A DNA stretch of 43,651 bases from an uncultured Alphaproteobacteria bacterium (GTDB lineage Bacteria; Pseudomonadota; Alphaproteobacteria; HIMB59; GCA-002718135), in assembly GCA_902635455.1 (NCBI GenBank), contig CACPNW010000011.1:1-43651 (forward strand), given 5' to 3'. Made by a program: the position numbers and the translations under genes. The notes under the pieces are model-generated. The model had not been told where the DNA came from, searched no databases, and saw only the letters and a program-made list of their open reading frames with translations. Shown piece by piece: positions 40,079-43,651 of this stretch (positions are counted from its first letter, which is position 1; the number at the start of each line of letters is the position of its first letter).

Positions 40079-40686
40079 ATAATATTAACGGACCTCTGAA
40101 AGTTGGTATAGGTGGGGGAATAGGAACGGGTAAAACTAGTTTAACAGAGGCACTTTGCCGTCACTTATCTAAAAAAATTTCTATGGCTGTTATTTCTAAT
40201 GATATTTATACAATTGAAGACGCTGAGTATTTAATGAAGGCTCAAGTACTCCCCATAGAAAGGATTAAAGGAGTAGAAACTGGTGGATGCCCTCATACTG
40301 CTATTAGAGAAGATTGTTCGATTAATTTATTAGCTGTAGATGAAATGATAAAAAAATTTCCTGATCTGGAATTAATTTTAATTGAGTCTGGGGGAGATAA
40401 TCTCGCAGCAACATTTAGTCCTGAGTTGGTTGACTTAACAATTTACATGATTGATGTTGCAATGGGAGCTGATATTCCAAGAAAAAAAGCTCCAGCGATT
40501 AAAAAATCAGATTTGTTGATAATTAATAAAATAGACCTGGCACCATATGTTGAAGTCAATTTAAATGAAATGAAGGCAGATGTTGAAAAAGCCAGAAATG
40601 GTTTGCCGTATATTTTTGGTGAAATGAAAAAAAACAATGGTATCGATAAAATTTCTGAATTTATAATATCTCATGGAGGTTTGTAA
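40075..40686 (+). CDS. ureG: Urease accessory GTPase UreG
   Basis: UreG couples GTP hydrolysis to nickel insertion into urease. The 203-residue protein has the P-loop [10 protein letters not shown] at residues 13-22, the metal-related motif [16 protein letters not shown] with Cys-Pro-His, switch region [15 protein letters not shown], and the NKID base-recognition motif near [11 protein letters not shown]. It overlaps ureF by 4 bases and is the last gene of the urease operon. No nickel or urea transporter gene follows, so those must be elsewhere. Identification is secure. Confidence 0.98.
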   Translation: MNNINGPLKVGIGGGIGTGKTSLTEALCRHLSKKISMAVISNDIYTIEDAEYLMKAQVLPIERIKGVETGGCPHTAIREDCSINLLAVDEMIKKFPDLELILIESGGDNLAATFSPELVDLTIYMIDVAMGADIPRKKAPAIKKSDLLIINKIDLAPYVEVNLNEMKADVEKARNGLPYIFGEMKKNNGIDKISEFIISHGGL

Positions 40687-40733
40687 TCTCTAATTGATTT
40701 TTCGCTACACACATTTGAAGGCAGAGAGTATTA

Positions 40734-40808
40734 TGGTGGGTGCAACAGGACTTGAACCTGTGACCTCTGCCGTGTCGAGGCAGCGCTCTACCACTGAGCT
40801 ACGCACCC
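40734..40808 (-). tRNA. tRNA-Val (GAC)
   Basis: A 75-nt cloverleaf with encoded CCA is present. The acceptor stem pairs GGGTGCG with TGCACCC (one wobble-type mismatch), the D arm is TAGCTCAGTGGTAGAGC, and the anticodon arm CTGCC-TCGACAC-GGCAG has anticodon GAC. The T arm is ACAGG-TTCAAGT-CCTGT. GAC reads GUC and GUU valine codons. It stands alone on the minus strand between ureG and the GNAT gene. Confidence 0.96.
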
Positions 40809-40866
40809 AAAAAAATTAATATTTTTTATTTTAAATTAATATAAAATCTATAAAAAAAATAGATAA

Positions 40867-41370
40867 ATGAAAAAAAATATTTTTCACCAATTAAAAGAAA
40901 AAGATATTAAAGATGTTTTATATATATATAATTATCATATTGAACACTCAATAGGTAATTTTGAAGAAAAAAAAATGTCTTTTGTTTCATTTAGTAAGTT
41001 TATTAATTCAATTAATAAAAAAAAACTTCCATTTATTGTTAGTAAAACAAACAATATAATATCTGGTTTTGCTTTTTTGAGCCAATATAGAAATAAAAGT
41101 GGCTACAGATTTACTTTTGAAAATTCAATTTATATTCACCCTGAGTTTGTAAACAAAGGCATAGGTAATCAACTTCTAAAAGAGTTAATAAAAAATTGCA
41201 AAAAAAATAAAACAATAAAAAATATAATTGCCGTAATTGGTGATTCTAAAAATTATAACTCTATAAAAATTCATAAAAACAATGGGTTTGTAAAAATTGG
41301 TATATTAAAAAAAGTAGGTTTTAAAAAAAATAAATGGATTGACTCAGTTTATATGCAAAAAAAACTATGA
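40867..41370 (+). CDS. GNAT acetyltransferase, phosphinothricin-acetyltransferase-like
   Basis: This is an acetyl-CoA-dependent N-acetyltransferase of the GNAT superfamily. The 167-residue protein has the Bar/Pat-like order. It has an N-terminal DIKDVLYIYNYHIEHSIGNFEE segment, then IYIHPEFVNKGIGNQLLKELI with the acetyl-CoA loop VNKGIGN at about residues 97-103. SIKIHKNNGFVKIGILKKVGFK and the WIDSVYMQK ending follow. Relatives acetylate methionine sulfone/sulfoximine or amino-group toxins. It overlaps the next gene by 4 bases (ATGA), forming a small operon with a flavin-reductase-like gene and the M23 peptidase. Substrate is not predictable. Confidence 0.85.
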   Translation: MKKNIFHQLKEKDIKDVLYIYNYHIEHSIGNFEEKKMSFVSFSKFINSINKKKLPFIVSKTNNIISGFAFLSQYRNKSGYRFTFENSIYIHPEFVNKGIGNQLLKELIKNCKKNKTIKNIIAVIGDSKNYNSIKIHKNNGFVKIGILKKVGFKKNKWIDSVYMQKKL

Positions 41371-41834
41371 AAAAATTTAATAATAAGCTTTTTAGGCAAA
41401 CTTTGAGTAAGTTTGCTACTGGGGTTACCGTAGTTGCTATAAATAGTAATGAAAAAATTATTGGCAAAACTGTAAATTCATTTTCTGCGCTATCTTTAAA
41501 ACCTCCATTAGTTTTATTCTGTTTGGATAAAAAAACATCTGATTTAAAAGAATTTATAAAAAATAACTATTTAAGTATTAATATACTAAGCAACAAACAA
41601 AGTGAGATTTCAAAAAATTTTGCAAAAAAAGATTCAAAATGGAAAAATATACCATTTAAATTAAGTAAACTAAACAGCCCCATAATTGATAAGAGCCTTG
41701 CAAATTTAGAATGTCAAATAGTCAAATCTTTAAAAGAAGGTGACCATATAATTGTAATATGTAAAGTTGTTAATCTTTATTTAAATGATAAATTAAAGCC
41801 ACTTTTATATTTTAACTCAAATTATATTAAATAG
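41367..41834 (+). CDS. Flavin-reductase-like domain protein (NTAB/HpaC family)
   Basis: This flavin-binding split-barrel protein is of the DIM6/NTAB family, which reduces FMN or FAD with NAD(P)H or uses bound flavin. The 155-residue protein shows the family N-terminus FRQTLSKFATGVTVVAINSNE, GKTVNSFSALSLKPPLVLFCLDK, the SINILS strand, NLECQIVKSLKEGDHIIVICKV and the C-terminal PLLYFNSNY. It may supply reduced flavin to a two-component monooxygenase not present here. The start overlaps the GNAT stop, and the stop is followed directly by the GTG of the M23 N-terminal frame. Confidence 0.9.
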   Translation: MKKFNNKLFRQTLSKFATGVTVVAINSNEKIIGKTVNSFSALSLKPPLVLFCLDKKTSDLKEFIKNNYLSINILSNKQSEISKNFAKKDSKWKNIPFKLSKLNSPIIDKSLANLECQIVKSLKEGDHIIVICKVVNLYLNDKLKPLLYFNSNYIK

Positions 41835-41984
41835 GTGATAGTTAGATTTAAATATTTTTTTTATTTCACTTTATTTCTTCTAGGTTATTATTTTTTTTTT
41901 ACAGGCTACCAAAATATTAATCTTCAAATAGAAAATCCTGTATTTATTGATGAAGAAGTTAGTAAAAAAACTAATATTAAATAA
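41835..41984 (+). other. N-terminal frame of the M23 peptidase gene (signal/anchor part)
   Basis: A 49-codon frame starts at a GTG placed directly after the stop of the flavin-reductase gene and ends at TAA 41982-41984. It reads MIVRFKYFFYFTLFLLGYYF and then FFTGYQN: a basic start and one hydrophobic segment, that is a signal anchor. The remainder (INLQIENPVFIDEEVSKKTNIK) is polar. Removing one A from the A7 run at 41964-41970 continues this frame as EEVS-KKLILNKEQT, which is exactly the start of the peptidase frame. The M23 frame by itself has no secretion signal. I read the two as one gene split by a one-base change. Confidence 0.7.
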
Positions 41985-43179
41985 AGAACAAACCAATACT
42001 TTACTAGAAACAAACACTCAAAATAACATTATAGTTAAGGATGAGAACGAGAACGAGAACGAGAACGAGAACGAGAACGAGAACGAGAACGAGAACTTAC
42101 TTACAACAGTTGTAAAAGTAAAACAAAATCAAACTTTTTCAAATATTTTAAAAAAATATATTCAATCGAGTGATTATTCTTTTAAAATTATTAACGAGAT
42201 AAATAAAAAATTTAATTTAAAGAAATTAAGAGCTAACCAGCTAATTTATTTTTATCAAAATAAAAAGGACAATAAATTAGAAAAAATAATAATTCCAATA
42301 GATTCTGATATTAATTTAATTATTAAATTAGGAGAAATTGTAGATGTTGAAAAAAATATACTTAATAGAACCATAGAAAAAAAATCTCAAGAATATACAA
42401 TTAATGATTCAATTTATAATGATGGAATTAAAAATAATATACCAGTTAATATTTTAATTAAATTAATTAAACTTTACAGCTTTGATTTAGACTTTCAGAG
42501 AGATATCAGAAAGGAAACTAAAATATCTATTTCTTATGACTCAATAATAATTGATAATAGGGATGAAATATTTTTTGGTGATATTAATTATGCTTTGATA
42601 GAAATTGAGGGGAATAAACTTGAATATTTTAAATTTATAACAAATGACGGATATACAGATTATTTTAATAGAAAGGGTGAAAATGTAAAAAAATCAATTC
42701 TTAAAACTCCTCTAGATGGTGCTAAATTATCATCAGGTTTTGGAATGAGAAAACATCCAATTTCAGGTTACAATAAAATGCATAGAGGTGTAGATTTTGC
42801 TGCTCCTTCTGGTACTCCTATTTATGCGGGTGGTAATGGTGTAATTGAATTTGCTGGTAACAATGGTGGATATGGTAAGTATATTAGAATTAGACATAAT
42901 AATGAATATAAAACAGCATATGCTCATTTATCAGGATATAAAAAAGGATTAGGTGTTGGTTCTAGAGTTAATCAAGGTGACGTAATTGGATACGTAGGTA
43001 GCACAGGCATTTCAACAGGACCTCATCTGCATTATGAAATTATATTTCAAAATAAACAAATTAATCCATTAAAATTAAAGCTACCATCAGGTAAAATATT
43101 GAAAGGTCAGGAATTAGAAAGATTTGTATCCGAGATGAAAACTATTTATGCAAATCATTTAAATTTGCTTTTTGAATAA
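41950..43179 (+). CDS. M23-family metallopeptidase (LytM/EnvC-like)
   Basis: This is a zinc endopeptidase that cuts peptidoglycan cross-links, or an activator of amidases. Residue numbers count from TTG 41947. The sequence has an acidic-polar spacer with (Glu-Asn)9, a LysM/OapA-like domain (KVKQNQTFSNILKKYIQ), and a linker. The C-terminal M23 domain has GFGMRKHP, zinc ligands His279 and Asp283 (HRGVDFAAP), catalytic His327 (AYAHLSG) and HLHYE with His360 and His362. All catalytic residues are present, so it is probably active. The frame opens at TTG 41947 or ATG 41950, both without a signal. The likely true N-terminus is the frame at 41835 (see that entry), giving about 447 residues. It is the last gene of the GNAT-flavin operon. 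Confidence 0.9.
   Translation: MKKLVKKLILNKEQTNTLLETNTQNNIIVKDENENENENENENENENENLLTTVVKVKQNQTFSNILKKYIQSSDYSFKIINEINKKFNLKKLRANQLIYFYQNKKDNKLEKIIIPIDSDINLIIKLGEIVDVEKNILNRTIEKKSQEYTINDSIYNDGIKNNIPVNILIKLIKLYSFDLDFQRDIRKETKISISYDSIIIDNRDEIFFGDINYALIEIEGNKLEYFKFITNDGYTDYFNRKGENVKKSILKTPLDGAKLSSGFGMRKHPISGYNKMHRGVDFAAPSGTPIYAGGNGVIEFAGNNGGYGKYIRIRHNNEYKTAYAHLSGYKKGLGVGSRVNQGDVIGYVGSTGISTGPHLHYEIIFQNKQINPLKLKLPSGKILKGQELERFVSEMKTIYANHLNLLFE
42043..42096 (+). repeat. (GAGAAC)9 hexanucleotide repeat encoding Glu-Asn repeats
   Basis: Nine perfect tandem copies of GAGAAC (54 bases) lie in the N-terminal spacer of the M23 peptidase and encode (Glu-Asn)9. The unit is a multiple of three, so copy-number changes alter spacer length but not frame. 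The repeat uses GAG and AAC codons, unlike the AT-rich preference of the genome, which suggests recent expansion. It may be polymorphic between cells. Confidence 0.97.
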
Positions 43180-43180
43180 C

Positions 43181-43621
43181 TTATTTAGTAGTCCTTGCTC
43201 TCTTTTTTTTAGCAGGTTCAGCAATAAAAGGAATTGATTCAATCGATTCTATACTCTCATTTTCTTCATTCAAATCAGAGTCTGGATCATTCTTTATAGT
43301 TTCATTTTTGTCTAATTCTTCTTTCTTACTTTCTAAATTAATACCTTGACTTTTACTTTCAAGATTTAAATCACTATCTTCAATGTTGATCCCCATTTCA
43401 ACCATCAATCTATAATAATGATCAGTAAATTGGTAATAATATTCAGATTGTATTCTGTCACCAGATGAAGAGGCTTCTTTAGCTAATTTTAAATATTTAT
43501 TATACTGTTGGGAAACATTTCCTTTGTTTCTAATTTTTCCGTTAGAATAATTATTATTTCGTCTAAAATTAGATCTTCTATTTGACTTAAACGTAACCCG
43601 TGGGCTCTTTTTTGTATACAT
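43181..43621 (-). CDS. DUF4167-domain protein
   Basis: This 146-residue protein belongs to a family found mainly in alphaproteobacteria. The conserved part is near the N-terminus. It has a basic Arg/Asn-rich stretch (KSNRRSNFRRNNNYSNGKIRNKG) followed by QQYNKYLKLAKEASSSGDRIQSEYYYQFTDHYYRLM, a helical pair characteristic of DUF4167. The C-terminus is acidic, low in complexity, and ends KKKRARTTK. It is convergent with the M23 gene (1-base gap). In many alphaproteobacteria it follows prmC/prfA, and the 30 bases beyond its start are too short to tell here. The basic N-terminus suggests RNA or ribosome contact, which is inference. Function is not established. Confidence 0.88.
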   Translation of the reverse strand: MYTKKSPRVTFKSNRRSNFRRNNNYSNGKIRNKGNVSQQYNKYLKLAKEASSSGDRIQSEYYYQFTDHYYRLMVEMGINIEDSDLNLESKSQGINLESKKEELDKNETIKNDPDSDLNEENESIESIESIPFIAEPAKKKRARTTK

Positions 43622-43651
43622 AGCTTTTTATATTTTTTTGGAAAATTCTAT

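Noticed and set aside
43622-43651. Possible last codons of a prmC-like gene (IEFSKKI then stop) on the minus strand at the window edge
   Set aside because: Only seven codons are visible, far too little to support a gene call, even though prmC is a common neighbour of DUF4167 genes.

Overview
The window reads as one continuous chromosomal segment of a very AT-rich, gene-dense, streamlined bacterium (roughly 30% G+C by eye). Short gaps and start/stop overlaps are everywhere, and no stretch above about 160 bases lacks a gene call. A DUF4167 protein, an ELM1-like (DUF1022) protein, an adjacent mlaA/mlaC pair and a yqeY-dnaG-rpoD block point to an alphaproteobacterium. The low G+C and compact layout resemble free-living marine lineages (SAR11-like, HIMB59 or AEGEAN-169 types). 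That placement is inference and was not tested by phylogeny. No phage, insertion sequence, CRISPR array or obvious genomic island was seen.

Layout. 1-1577 (minus): the start of the division/cell-wall cluster, with mraZ, rsmH and the 5' end of an ftsL-like gene, preceded by four TGGG boxes at a 10-base period. 1630-2738 (minus): RNase P RNA directly behind an AmpD/AmiD-type amidase. 2773-9271: bamD-ligA, a convergent uvrD/pcrA, then mlaA-mlaC. 9264-17327 (minus): a sugar-use operon with a solute-binding protein, two CUT1 permeases, class II aldolase, two Gfo/Idh/MocA oxidoreductases, an aldo/keto reductase and a TIM-barrel isomerase/epimerase. It has no ABC ATPase gene. Just upstream lie a CAU tRNA, a 68-residue unknown ORF and a divergent NAD-dependent GH4 glycosidase. 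19152-24378 (minus): yqeY-dnaG-rpoD-MBL hydrolase, each start overlapping the previous stop.

24506-31953 (plus): carA-carB, greA, ELM1-like, 2OG-Fe(II) oxygenase-like and trxB. Then come a 41-residue zinc-free L36 (minus), a gamma-glutamyltransferase homolog, guaC (minus) and an FPP-synthase-type prenyltransferase. 35879-40686 (plus): a complete urease set, ureDABCEFG, linking nitrogen scavenging from urea to the glutamine-dependent carbamoyl-phosphate synthase and gamma-glutamyl functions nearby. 40734-43621: tRNA-Val(GAC), GNAT, flavin-reductase-like, an M23 peptidase and DUF4167.

The most notable observations are two essential-type genes whose N-termini lie in a different frame across poly-A runs: rpoD around 21979-22054 and the M23 peptidase around 41947-41984. 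These are either homopolymer indels in the assembly or real slippage sites. Also notable are the MraZ box array in reversed orientation, the sugar operon rich in NAD(P)-dependent sugar oxidoreductases beside a GH4 enzyme, and the ELM1/2OG-oxygenase pair inserted between greA and trxB.
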